A model generated the notes under the pieces. It did not search any database. It saw only the letters and a program-made list of their open reading frames with translations, and was not told the origin of the DNA. Below, in pieces: positions 1 to 5,748 of a DNA stretch of 6,206 nt. Within the stretch, counting starts at the first letter, position 1; the number at the start of each line of letters is the position of its first letter. Source of the DNA: JAWOGN01 sp046496815 (GTDB taxonomy: Bacteria > Desulfobacterota > DSM-4660 > Desulfatiglandales > Desulfatiglandaceae); the NCBI GenBank assembly GCA_046496815.1, contig JAWOGN010000026.1, forward strand, positions 1-6,206, read 5' to 3'. Both the position numbers and the translations under genes were made by a program.

Positions 1-1805
1 GTGCATAGGGCCGCATGAATTGCAGTGCGGCCCAGATCTTCGTCATGGTAAAGCGCCGGGCACTCGAACCTTTCCAGACAAAAATTACATTCCGTGCAGT
101 CCTCCGTCACGACCACCTTTTTTCGTTCGGGGATGGCCTGCTCTCGGTAGGCGATGACACATGGATGGCGGGCGATGATGACTGCAATGCCCCCTGCCGG
201 ATCCTGGATATGGTCACCGGCCTTTTTCAGTAACCGGATCATGGCGTTCACATCATAGGGATCCACCACCTCGAGAAAGTCAATTCCGCAGCCGGCAACC
301 ACTCGTTCCAGAGAAATGGCCTTTCCTTTGCTCCCGTCCGCTCGTATGCCTAACCCCGGCGTCGGCTGCATGCCCGTCATGGCCGTAATTTCGTTGTCCA
401 GAATTACCAGGATAAAGCGTGCGTCGTTGTAAACCGCATTCAGGAGTCCCGCGGTGCCGGAATGGTAAAAGGTGGAATCCCCGATGGTGGCCACGATGGG
501 CTGCCGGACCCTATCCTGGGCGAATGCATGATAGAATCCGGACGCCATGGTGATCGCGGCACCCATATCCAGACAGGTATCCACACCCCCCAAATTCAAC
601 CCCAGTGTGTAACATCCGATATCGGAGGTAAATATTGCCTTGGGCTTGGCTTTGCGGATCGCAAAAAAAGACGCCCGGTGCGGGCAGCCCGGGCAAAGGG
701 TCGGACGGCGCATCGGAAGTCGGAGGCTCTTCACCAGGTCCTCCGCCTCCTGAGTTGCAGCGTTGTCAAGGGAGCGTACGTTGCAGCGTTGAAGCACCCT
801 GTCGAGCACGCCGTAGATGACCTGGGGCACCAGCTCTCCTTCGGAGGGCACATGTCCCGAGAGCCGCCCCAGGACTTTTTCCCGGTTCCTCAGGAAATAC
901 TCGATCAACGCATCGGTTTCTTCGAGAACGAGCACCGTTTCGCAAGCGGCCAAGAAGTTTTGGGCGAGCTTTTCCGGAAACGGGTAAGGCGTGCCGATCT
1001 TGAGGACGGGGATATCATTCCGGTTTTCCTCGGTCAGGATATCCTTGACGACGGCGTAGGGAACCCCCCCGGCAATGATGCCGAACGGATACGTTTTTCC
1101 CGGTTCCAGGTCATGAAAATTGTGGGGCTTCAGGGTCTCGAACCGATGCGCGATTTTTCCGAGTTTTTCATTGAGTTCACCGTGGAGAACCAGGCGAAAC
1201 CGGGGGGTCGCCGCCCATCTTCCCGGGTCCTTTTTAAAGGCGGCCTTCCGGGTGTTGCTTTTGACAGGACCCCATTTGAGATCCTCTCGTGCATGACACA
1301 CGCGGATGGCCGGTCTGAGTATCACGGGAATTCGAAATTCCTCCGAAATCTCCATGGCCAGTTTGGCCATTTCTCGCGCCTCGCTTGGATGGGACGGATC
1401 GAAAACAGGGACCTTTGCGAGTCGAGCCATCATTCGGGTGTCCTGCTCGGTTTGGGACGAATGCGGTCCCGGGTCATCACAGGAAATGATCACGAGCCCC
1501 GCGCTGGTACCCAAATAGGCAGCACTCATGAGGGAGTCAGCCGCCACGTTCAGTCCCACCTGCTTCATACAGCAGGCTGCCCGTTTCCCGGAAATTGCAG
1601 CAGCAAAGGCGTTGTCCAAAGCCACTTTCTCATTGGTGGACCATTCCACGTATGTGTTAAGCCCCTCGGACTTTACCAAACGAACCACCTCGGGTAAGAT
1701 TTCCGAGCTGGGTGTGCCCGGATAGGAAGTGACCACCTGGCATCCGGATTCCACCAAACCCAGGGCCACAGCCCCGTTACCTAAAAAAATATCCTTTCGC
1801 ATCAT
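1..1805 (-). CDS. iorA: Indolepyruvate ferredoxin oxidoreductase, alpha subunit (IorA), C-terminus cut by window edge
   Basis: IorA is the TPP-binding subunit of the cytoplasmic IorAB enzyme, which oxidatively decarboxylates indolepyruvate and other aryl pyruvates to aryl-acetyl-CoA while reducing ferredoxin. The 601 visible residues cover nearly the whole family length. In order they show the N-terminal pyrimidine-binding domain (SYPGTPSSEI at 27-36 and the conserved Glu59 in STNEKVA), a middle domain, the CPGCPHR motif at 371-377, SDIGCYTLG at 394-402, and the TPP/Mg site GDSTFYHSG at 442-450 with LDNEITAMTG at 469-478. The C-terminal ferredoxin-like domain begins with Cys570, Cys573, Cys576 and Cys582. 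Cys601, the last full codon, is probably the first ligand of the second 4Fe-4S cluster, so about 20-30 residues are missing. The start is a tandem ATGATG. The ATG at 1805 overlaps the upstream TGA as ATGA; the next ATG (1802) is equally possible. There is no strong SD, which fits translational coupling. iorB should follow to the left. Substrate preference among aryl pyruvates cannot be read from the sequence. Confidence 0.96.
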   Translation of the reverse strand, partial: MMRKDIFLGNGAVALGLVESGCQVVTSYPGTPSSEILPEVVRLVKSEGLNTYVEWSTNEKVALDNAFAAAISGKRAACCMKQVGLNVAADSLMSAAYLGTSAGLVIISCDDPGPHSSQTEQDTRMMARLAKVPVFDPSHPSEAREMAKLAMEISEEFRIPVILRPAIRVCHAREDLKWGPVKSNTRKAAFKKDPGRWAATPRFRLVLHGELNEKLGKIAHRFETLKPHNFHDLEPGKTYPFGIIAGGVPYAVVKDILTEENRNDIPVLKIGTPYPFPEKLAQNFLAACETVLVLEETDALIEYFLRNREKVLGRLSGHVPSEGELVPQVIYGVLDRVLQRCNVRSLDNAATQEAEDLVKSLRLPMRRPTLCPGCPHRASFFAIRKAKPKAIFTSDIGCYTLGLNLGGVDTCLDMGAAITMASGFYHAFAQDRVRQPIVATIGDSTFYHSGTAGLLNAVYNDARFILVILDNEITAMTGMQPTPGLGIRADGSKGKAISLERVVAGCGIDFLEVVDPYDVNAMIRLLKKAGDHIQDPAGGIAVIIARHPCVIAYREQAIPERKKVVVTEDCTECNFCLERFECPALYHDEDLGRTAIHAALC

Positions 1806-2098
1806 GGGGTTTCTTTTTTGAGTTTTTTGGCGCGTTCAATCAATTCCACCAGAGACACAGCCTTTGGTTTTGTAGGTCTGCTGAAGGCCGTTTCCCATTC
1901 TTCCTCCGTCAACGCTTTTCGCATGTATGTTTCCACTAAAAAATGGCTGTACCAGCAATCAAGGGTTTTGAAACAGGGAAGCCCCTTATTTTCTTGGCGG
2001 CAGTAGGAGAAGGAGATTTGATGGCCCAGTCTCGGACAGCGAATCTTATACGCATCGCCCGGCGGGGTGCTTTTTCGTTCCATAGTCAAAACGCTCAC
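1802..2098 (-). CDS. Small four-cysteine protein of unknown function, coupled to iorA
   Basis: I do not recognise a named family. The product is 98 residues from a GTG start at 2098, or 93 from an ATG at 2083 (Met6). Neither start has a strong SD; a GGA lies about 8 nt before the GTG. The N-terminal half has four cysteines spaced C21-x11-C33-x8-C42-x5-C48, in the segments RCPRLGHQISFSYC and LPCFKTLDCW, with His26 between the first two. This looks like a small zinc- or iron-sulfur-binding knuckle. The C-terminal half is charged and probably helical, ending in a Lys-rich tail, with no signal peptide or membrane segment. The stop codon overlaps the iorA start (ATGA), and the gene lies 71 bp downstream of trpB2, so it is probably cotranscribed with both. 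I infer an accessory role for the IorAB enzyme (electron transfer, cluster assembly or regulation), but nothing in the sequence proves it. Coding status is supported by the coherent Cys pattern, the tight overlap and the intact frame. Confidence 0.8.
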   Translation of the reverse strand: MSVLTMERKSTPPGDAYKIRCPRLGHQISFSYCRQENKGLPCFKTLDCWYSHFLVETYMRKALTEEEWETAFSRPTKPKAVSLVELIERAKKLKKETP

Positions 2099-2105
2099 AA
2101 ATTAG

Positions 2106-2131
2106 TTCCGGAGACCCACGGGTCTCCGGAA
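2106..2131. repeat. Perfect 12-bp inverted repeat between trpB2 and the small gene
   Basis: The arms TTCCGGAGACCC (2106-2117) and GGGTCTCCGGAA (2120-2131) are perfectly complementary around a 2-nt centre, so the RNA would form a very stable hairpin. On the minus strand it lies 38 nt after the trpB2 stop and ends 7 nt before the GTG of the small gene. Only CTAATTT follows, so it lacks the U-run of a typical intrinsic terminator. It could set relative expression within the operon, act as an mRNA processing or stabilising element, occlude the GTG start, or bind a protein. Confidence 0.7.
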
Positions 2132-2169
2132 TCGGTTGCTGAGTCGGTCGAAAAGCGCTCGGTAAATGC

Positions 2170-3546
2170 TCAACCTCTGTACTGTTTTGGTTTCGGAAGC
2201 GGTTCGATTTCCTTCAAGGCTCTGGCAATTTGATCTTCCGCCAGTGCGTGGTCTGCAAGTTTTCCGGAAAGGTACGCTTCATAGGCCGCCATGTCTACCA
2301 AGCCATGTCCGCTCCAGTTGAAAAGGATCACTTTTTCCTTTCCTTCTTCCTTGGCTTTGAGCGCCTCGCGAATGACGACAGCAATTGCATGGTTGGTCTC
2401 AGGCGCGCTGATGAATCCCTCGGTCCTTGCGAAGGTAATTCCGGCCTGAAAGGTTTCAAGCTGGGGCACTGCAACCGGCCTGATCAAATTGTCCATGATG
2501 AGCTGGCTCACCAGCGGGGCCATACCATGATATCTCAGGCCTCCCGCGTGAATGGGCTCCGGTACAAACCCGTGACCCAGCGTGTGCATGGGCAGGAGGG
2601 GGGTCATCTGAACCGTATCGCCAAAGTCGTACGCAAAAGGCCCTCGCGTCATGGTGGGGCAGGAGGTGGGCTCGACGGCAATAATATCAATATCCTTGCC
2701 GTGAATTTTATCCCTGACGAAGGGGAAGACGTGCCCCGCAAAATTGCTGCCGCCACCGGCGCACCCAATCAACACGTCGGGATAATCACCGGCAATGGCC
2801 ATTTGCTTCTGTGTCTCGAGCCCGTTGATGGTCTGGTGGAGCATCACATGGTTCAGCACGCTGCCTAAGGAATACTTGGCATTGTCGTCCATGACCGCCG
2901 CTTCTACCGCTTCACTGATAGCGATCCCCAGACTTCCGGGAGAATCCGGATCCTGATCCAGGATGCTTTGTCCCGCCTTCGTGAGGGTACTCGGGCTTGC
3001 CACACAGGTGGCGCCCCAGGTCTCCATCATGATTCGTCGATAGGGTTTCTGGTTGAAACTTATCTTCACCATCCAGACATTACACTCCAGGCCGAACATG
3101 GCGCAACACATGGATAGCGCACTTCCCCACTGGCCCGCACCGGTCTCGGTGGTAATACGTTTTGTGCCGGAGATCTTGTTATAGTAGGCCTGTGCCAGCG
3201 CCGTGTTCGGTTTATGACTGCCGGCCGGGCTTACCCCTTCGTTTTTGAAATAAATTTTGGCGGGCGTCTCCAGGTGTTTCTCCAGTGTGTATGCCCGGTA
3301 AAGGGGGGTAGGCCGCCAGTACACATACTTCTCAAGGATTTCTTCCGGAATGTCGATCCATCTCTCCTGGCTGACTTCTTGCTCTATGAGGGGCATGGGA
3401 AAGATGGGAGCCAGATCATCCGGCCCCACAGGCTGTCCGGTGCCCGGGTGAAGTGGTGGCTCCAACGGCGTGGGCATATCGGCTGCGATGTTGTACCATT
3501 GACGTGGTAATTCCGACTCTGGCAGAAAAATCTTTTTGACCTCCAT
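2170..3546 (-). CDS. trpB2: TrpB2-type tryptophan synthase beta-like protein (PLP-dependent)
   Basis: This is a fold-type II PLP enzyme of the TrpB2 branch, which condenses indole with serine (or a serine-derived aminoacrylate) to give tryptophan and usually acts without a tightly bound TrpA. The 458 residues are the usual TrpB2 length, longer than the roughly 400 of TrpB1. Visible landmarks are the RPTPLYRA segment (78-85), the PLP lysine Lys112 in GSHKPNTA, the catalytic Glu134 in TETGAGQWG, the phosphate-binding GGGSN at 264-268, and the C-terminal NWSGHGLVD (410-418) with Ser412 near the pyridine ring. The N-terminal extension (about 1-60) is typical of this branch. The start ATG is preceded by AAGGAGG at 3551-3557. 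No trpA or other trp biosynthetic gene is adjacent. The partner genes are a small Cys protein and iorA, which points to aromatic amino acid or indole turnover rather than a classical trp operon. An in vivo role in indole salvage or serine deamination is inference. Confidence 0.96.
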   Translation of the reverse strand: MEVKKIFLPESELPRQWYNIAADMPTPLEPPLHPGTGQPVGPDDLAPIFPMPLIEQEVSQERWIDIPEEILEKYVYWRPTPLYRAYTLEKHLETPAKIYFKNEGVSPAGSHKPNTALAQAYYNKISGTKRITTETGAGQWGSALSMCCAMFGLECNVWMVKISFNQKPYRRIMMETWGATCVASPSTLTKAGQSILDQDPDSPGSLGIAISEAVEAAVMDDNAKYSLGSVLNHVMLHQTINGLETQKQMAIAGDYPDVLIGCAGGGSNFAGHVFPFVRDKIHGKDIDIIAVEPTSCPTMTRGPFAYDFGDTVQMTPLLPMHTLGHGFVPEPIHAGGLRYHGMAPLVSQLIMDNLIRPVAVPQLETFQAGITFARTEGFISAPETNHAIAVVIREALKAKEEGKEKVILFNWSGHGLVDMAAYEAYLSGKLADHALAEDQIARALKEIEPLPKPKQYRG

Positions 3547-3550
3547 AGCG

Positions 3551-3557
3551 CCTCCTT
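3551..3557 (-). promoter_or_regulatory. Ribosome binding site of trpB2
   Basis: On the minus strand AAGGAGG lies 4 nt before the ATG at 3546. It is an almost perfect Shine-Dalgarno sequence and fixes the trpB2 start. Confidence 0.85.
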
Positions 3558-3583
3558 CGTCTGAGTTTGGGTTTTTATTTCGG

Positions 3584-3606
3584 CCTGTGGCATCTGTTGC
3601 CGCAGG
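3584..3606 (-). other. Small hairpin in the trpB2 leader
   Basis: On the minus strand the outer arms CCTG/CAGG and inner arms GGCA/TGCC pair around an ACAGA loop, with one mismatch between them. It lies about 27 nt upstream of the SD. No U-run follows, so it is not a terminator. It may be a minor leader structure or chance. Confidence 0.3.
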
Positions 3607-3607
3607 T

Positions 3608-3640
3608 CACCGTAGACGCAGTTAACTGTCTAAACACCGT
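3608..3640. promoter_or_regulatory. Putative operator upstream of trpB2: AGTTAACT palindrome flanked by CACCGT repeats
   Basis: The perfect palindrome CAGTTAACTG (3619-3628) is nested in a longer imperfect one, TAGACGCAGTTAACTGTCTA (3613-3632). Direct copies of CACCGT flank it at 3608-3613 and 3635-3640. A TATAAA that could serve as a minus-strand -10 box lies at 3643-3648, which would put the palindrome at the start of the transcript. The AGTTAACT core equals the centre of the E. coli TrpR operator, but the outer bases differ and no trpR-like gene is in the window, so the cognate regulator is unknown. Confidence 0.4.
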
Positions 3641-3642
3641 TA

Positions 3643-3648
3643 TTTATA
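3643..3648 (-). promoter_or_regulatory. Possible -10 box for the trpB2 operon
   Basis: TATAAA on the minus strand lies about 97 nt before the trpB2 ATG and matches the -10 consensus at five of six positions. The 17-bp-spaced -35 position is an A-run with no TTGACA-like match, so a promoter here would be weak or activator-dependent. Confidence 0.3.
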
Positions 3649-3878
3649 GGACTTCGCTCACAACCTTTTTTTGCAGAAGGTTTGAGGTCCGGAGTTGATA
3701 GGTGGAGAATGAAGGTTATTCCAGAGTGATCCACGCAACGCATCAATTGCACCCGCAAGGCAACCGTGCCTCGGCCGCAGCAAGATTGAATCGGTCATCC
3801 ACGCAGAAACCGAAGGGCAATGCCGGAAAACCGAACCGGTCCGTAGATCGTTGGGGAGGGTAATGCTTTTGGTGCCTA

Positions 3879-3911
3879 AAGTCAAATGGTATTTGAGAGG
3901 ACTTTTGACTT
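3879..3911. repeat. 8-bp inverted repeat AAGTCAAA / TTTGACTT
   Basis: The arms at 3879-3886 and 3904-3911 are perfect complements separated by 17 nt. The element sits just before the extended palindrome at 3920-3958. The function is unknown: it could be an AT-rich regulator site or a flank of a small repeat element. Confidence 0.35.
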
Positions 3912-3919
3912 GTCTTCCC

Positions 3920-3958
3920 ATGCAGCATTCCCGCCGGAGCCGGCGGGAAGGTCTGCAT
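3920..3958. repeat. Extended palindromic element (REP/MITE-like hairpin)
   Basis: A perfect 10-bp GC-rich stem, TTCCCGCCGG (3928-3937) with CCGGCGGGAA (3940-3949), is enclosed by a second perfect 6-bp pair, ATGCAG (3920-3925) with CTGCAT (3953-3958), with small internal bulges of 2 and 3 nt. The two-tier symmetry and location between genes resemble dispersed palindromic repeats (REP or small MITE type). There is no U-run on either side, so a terminator is unlikely. Whether it is repeated elsewhere in the genome cannot be seen here. Confidence 0.5.
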
Positions 3959-4019
3959 TCGTCTTCGCACCCGCGAGGGGGTTTGCGAGTTTCCTTAGAT
4001 CTGACGGCCCACTTTCTAA

Positions 4020-4048
4020 TTGCGGCACCTGCGCCTTTCTCCTATGAT
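4020..4048 (+). promoter_or_regulatory. Candidate sigma-70-type promoter for the EamA gene
   Basis: A -10 box TATGAT (4043-4048, five of six consensus bases) is spaced exactly 17 bp from a weak -35 TTGCGG (4020-4025, three of six). Transcription would begin near 4055, leaving a leader of about 40 nt before the ATG. Confidence 0.4.
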
Positions 4049-4095
4049 CACTCGGCAAGAAAGTATTCTTTCTCCTGAATTGCGATGGCACCGCT

Positions 4096-4980
4096 ATGCA
4101 CAACCAAAAGAAAGCCTACCTGTATGGCCTGTTGACGGTGTTTTTTTGGTCTACAGTGGCATCGGCATTCAAGCTTTCATTGAAGTATTTGGATTATCTT
4201 CAGCTCCTTCTCTATTCCAGTACCGTGTCTATTTTGGTCCTGACGGGGGTCCTGTTGCTGCAGGGAAAAGGCCGGCGGCTGTTCTCCTGCTCCGGCAGGG
4301 CGTATTTGCGATCGCTGATGCTCGGTTTTTTGAATCCCTTCCTCTATTACACCGTTCTTTTCAAGGCATACGACCTCCTACCCGCCCAGGAGGCTCAGCC
4401 CCTCAATTACACCTGGGCCATCACATTAACGCTTTTATCTATCCCTCTTTTGAATCAACGCATTGGAGTTAAAGATATTGTCGCCGTCTTTGTGAGCTAT
4501 TCCGGCGTTCTGGTCATCTCAACCCATGGCCACCTTTTGAGTTTTCGCTTTTCCAACCCGGTGGGTGCGGCGTTGGCGCTGGGTAGCACCGTTATCTGGG
4601 CGCTGTACTGGATTTACAATACAAAGGATGACCGCGACCCTGTGGTTGGGCTGCTCCTCAATTTCGTTTTCGGCTTGCCCTGGGTCGTTGCCGCATGTCT
4701 GGTTTTTTCAACCCTTTGGATTTCCAATATCCGGGGGTTGCTGGGTGCGGTCTATGTGGGAATTTTCGAGATGGGAATCACCTTTGTTCTGTGGTTATCG
4801 GCCCTGAAACTGTCGGAGAACACGGCTAAAGTCGGCAACTTGATATTTATGTCTCCATTTCTGTCACTGGTCTTTATTCATTACCTTGTGGGGGAGGAGA
4901 TCCTTCCCTCAACCTTTGTCGGCTTGATGCTCATCGTCGCAGGGCTCATCATTCAGCAGTTAAGCGTCGGGCGGCGTTAG
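4096..4980 (+). CDS. EamA/DMT-family 10-helix membrane transporter
   Basis: The 294-residue product is a typical EamA (drug/metabolite transporter superfamily) inner-membrane permease, made of two repeated five-helix halves. Hydrophobic segments lie near residues 8-26, 35-55, 72-93, 103-119, 126-143, 156-174, 184-205, 211-235, 246-263 and 270-288. Family-type motifs are FWSTVASAFKLSL in helix 1, AQEAQPLNYTWAI (97-109) at helix 4, IWALYWIYNT (167-176) at helix 6, and the P-x-L-x2-V-x10-GEE region (254-268) before the last helix. The layout, with LNYxW and IWALY, resembles YddG-type aromatic amino acid exporters, but this is a weak analogy and the substrate is unknown. The ATG at 4096 is the only usual start after an in-frame stop at 4045. 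No clear SD precedes it, so translation may be inefficient. It is transcribed divergently from trpB2 and is probably monocistronic. Confidence 0.93.
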   Translation: MHNQKKAYLYGLLTVFFWSTVASAFKLSLKYLDYLQLLLYSSTVSILVLTGVLLLQGKGRRLFSCSGRAYLRSLMLGFLNPFLYYTVLFKAYDLLPAQEAQPLNYTWAITLTLLSIPLLNQRIGVKDIVAVFVSYSGVLVISTHGHLLSFRFSNPVGAALALGSTVIWALYWIYNTKDDRDPVVGLLLNFVFGLPWVVAACLVFSTLWISNIRGLLGAVYVGIFEMGITFVLWLSALKLSENTAKVGNLIFMSPFLSLVFIHYLVGEEILPSTFVGLMLIVAGLIIQQLSVGRR

Positions 4981-5035
4981 GAAACCGGTCGCGCTTCGTC
5001 TAAGAACAGTCGTAAGCGTTCACAGGTTCAGTGTT

Positions 5036-5052
5036 TCCCGATGAAATCGGGA
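5036..5052. other. 7-bp hairpin downstream of the EamA gene
   Basis: TCCCGAT and ATCGGGA form a perfect stem around a GAA loop, 55 nt after the EamA stop. It lacks a following T-run, so it could be at most a weak terminator or 3' stabilising hairpin. Confidence 0.35.
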
Positions 5053-5084
5053 TTCAGGGTTAAGGACAAAGATAGGGATTCAGG
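5049..5084. repeat. 10-bp direct repeat GGGATTCAGG, two copies
   Basis: GGGATTCAGG occurs at 5049-5058 and again at 5075-5084, 26 bp apart. The first copy overlaps the right arm of the 5036-5052 hairpin. Function unknown; it may be part of a degenerate intergenic repeat that includes the TGAACC array further on. Confidence 0.5.
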
Positions 5085-5216
5085 ACTCGAAATCGTCGTT
5101 AAAAATCCTCATTTTCCCAAGTAATTGCCAATTTAGTTCCAAATTTTGGATTAGGCCTGACAAAGCTGACGCTTTTCTCATAAATACGTAACCCAAATGC
5201 ACTCCGTGGACGAAAA

Positions 5217-5254
5217 TTGAACCTTGAACCCCTGAACCTTTGAACCCGTGAACG
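5217..5254. repeat. TGAACC short tandem array (about five units of 7-8 bp)
   Basis: TGAAC starts at 5218, 5225, 5233, 5241 and 5249, a period of 7, 8, 8 and 8 bp. The first four units read TGAACC and the last reads TGAACG. Two-base spacers vary (TT, CC, TT, CG). The period does not match a codon multiple, so this is noncoding repeat DNA rather than a protein repeat. Confidence 0.75.
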
Positions 5255-5373
5255 GTTACCATAAAAGAAATGGTTTCGAATATTTGAATGATAACTGATT
5301 TTAGCAGAATGTGTCAATCATCAAGTTCAATGCCTACCTGCGATTTCTTCTCTTCCAAAGATCAAAGAAAATC

Positions 5374-5718
5374 CTATTTTTTGCAAATTTTGTCTCTTTG
5401 GATATGTGGCAGTCTTTTGATGAGTTCCGCCATCTCGGGCTCATCTTCCAGCCAGTGCCGGAGGTTTCCCATGAGGCTGGCTACATAGGGAGATTTCATC
5501 CCGTCGGTGAGATGATAATTGACCCAAAGGCCGTCCTTTTTGTAATCCACAAGGCCTGCTTCTTCAAGTATCTTTAAATGCTTGGACACACTGGATTGTG
5601 CGATCTGAAGCGCCTCTCGGAGTTCGCAGACGCACATCAATTTGTGCTGAAGCATCTTGACGATCTTGACCCGGTTGGGATCGGATAGGGCCTTCATCAC
5701 CTTGGTAAAATTTTTCAT
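5374..5718 (-). CDS. ArsR/SmtB-family winged-helix transcriptional repressor
   Basis: This 114-residue protein has the usual ArsR-family length and layout: a cytoplasmic dimeric DNA-binding repressor released by a metal, metalloid or other signal. Residues 6-23 (VMKALSDPNRVKIVKML) are the typical N-terminal helices. MCVCEL (28-33) matches the ELCVCDL metalloid-site motif, with Cys29 and Cys31. The recognition helix is SSVSKHLKILEEAGLV (42-57), followed by the beta-wing DYKKDGLWVNYHL (58-70). The third cysteine of E. coli ArsR is replaced by Arg34, but Cys112 lies near the C-terminus. An As(III), Cd/Pb or thiol-type inducer is therefore possible but unproven. No ars, cad or transporter gene lies in its direction; the EamA gene converges on it and the KhtT-type gene is divergent. 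The start ATG has a weak SD (GGATGG, 6 nt before it) and a leader of about 24 nt. The promoter contains inverted repeats consistent with autoregulation. Confidence 0.94.
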   Translation of the reverse strand: MKNFTKVMKALSDPNRVKIVKMLQHKLMCVCELREALQIAQSSVSKHLKILEEAGLVDYKKDGLWVNYHLTDGMKSPYVASLMGNLRHWLEDEPEMAELIKRLPHIQRDKICKK

Positions 5719-5725
5719 GGAGAAC

Positions 5726-5747
5726 CATCCAATAAATTTAATGATCG
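5726..5747. promoter_or_regulatory. Imperfect inverted repeat at the ArsR transcription start (candidate operator)
   Basis: On the minus strand TCCGAT and ATTGGA lie 10 nt apart around an AT-rich centre, matching as an inverted repeat at five of six positions. This spacing and AT-rich core are closer to the usual ArsR-family operator than the repeat in the spacer. It covers the predicted transcription start, so it could serve for autorepression. Confidence 0.4.
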
Positions 5748-5748
5748 G

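Larger units (their letters stand above)
3547..4095. other. Gene-free divergent intergenic region
   Basis: These 549 bp lie between the divergent trpB2 and EamA genes. The trpB2-proximal end holds the RBS, a leader hairpin and the putative operator. The EamA-proximal end holds a plausible promoter. The middle (about 3660-4015) contains only short inverted repeats and overlapping minus-strand reading frames of 70-90 codons with no recognisable protein motif, good SD or favoured start. I see no tRNA or known riboswitch. Confidence 0.6.
4981..5373. other. Gene-free convergent intergenic region with short repeats
   Basis: These 393 bp lie between the convergent EamA and ArsR genes. They contain a small hairpin (5036-5052), a 10-bp direct repeat (5049-5084) and a TGAACC tandem array (5217-5254). 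The only open frames are about 60-70 codons and run through these repeats, with no SD or recognisable motif. No U-run terminator is obvious for either converging gene. Confidence 0.6.

Noticed and set aside
586..591. Possible frameshift in iorA at a run of six C (G on the coding strand)
   Set aside because: Counting the run as six keeps the frame through GLNLGGVDTC, the expected family sequence, so the gene is intact here.
462..1697. Long plus-strand open frame of 411 codons
   Set aside because: It is antisense to iorA, which has unmistakable family motifs along its whole length. The plus-strand translation shows no recognisable domain and no SD.
2230..2868. Plus-strand open frame of 212 codons
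   Set aside because: It lies antisense within trpB2, whose catalytic motifs are intact. The translation looks random.
3661..3681. T-run with AACCTT/AAGGTT arms as a possible terminator
   Set aside because: The T-run lies inside the loop, not after the stem, and the stem is only 6 bp and AT-rich. No gene ends nearby on either strand.
3658..3970. Two overlapping minus-strand frames of 75-87 codons in the intergenic region
   Set aside because: They overlap each other in different frames, lack an SD and recognisable motifs, and cover a palindromic repeat.
3882..4103. Minus-strand frame beginning MCIAVP, resembling the start of HypC
   Set aside because: Only the first residues match. The rest has no HypC features and reads through the extended palindrome, so it is chance.
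4020..4472. Plus-strand open frame of 150 codons overlapping the EamA start
   Set aside because: It is out of frame with the EamA gene and covers its first helices. The other frame gives clear membrane segments and family motifs.
5080..5317. Two short minus-strand frames (60 and 72 codons) with a TTGACA at 5312-5317 upstream of one
   Set aside because: The frames translate the TGAACC array and overlap each other. The matching -10 (TTATCA) is poor and no SD is present.
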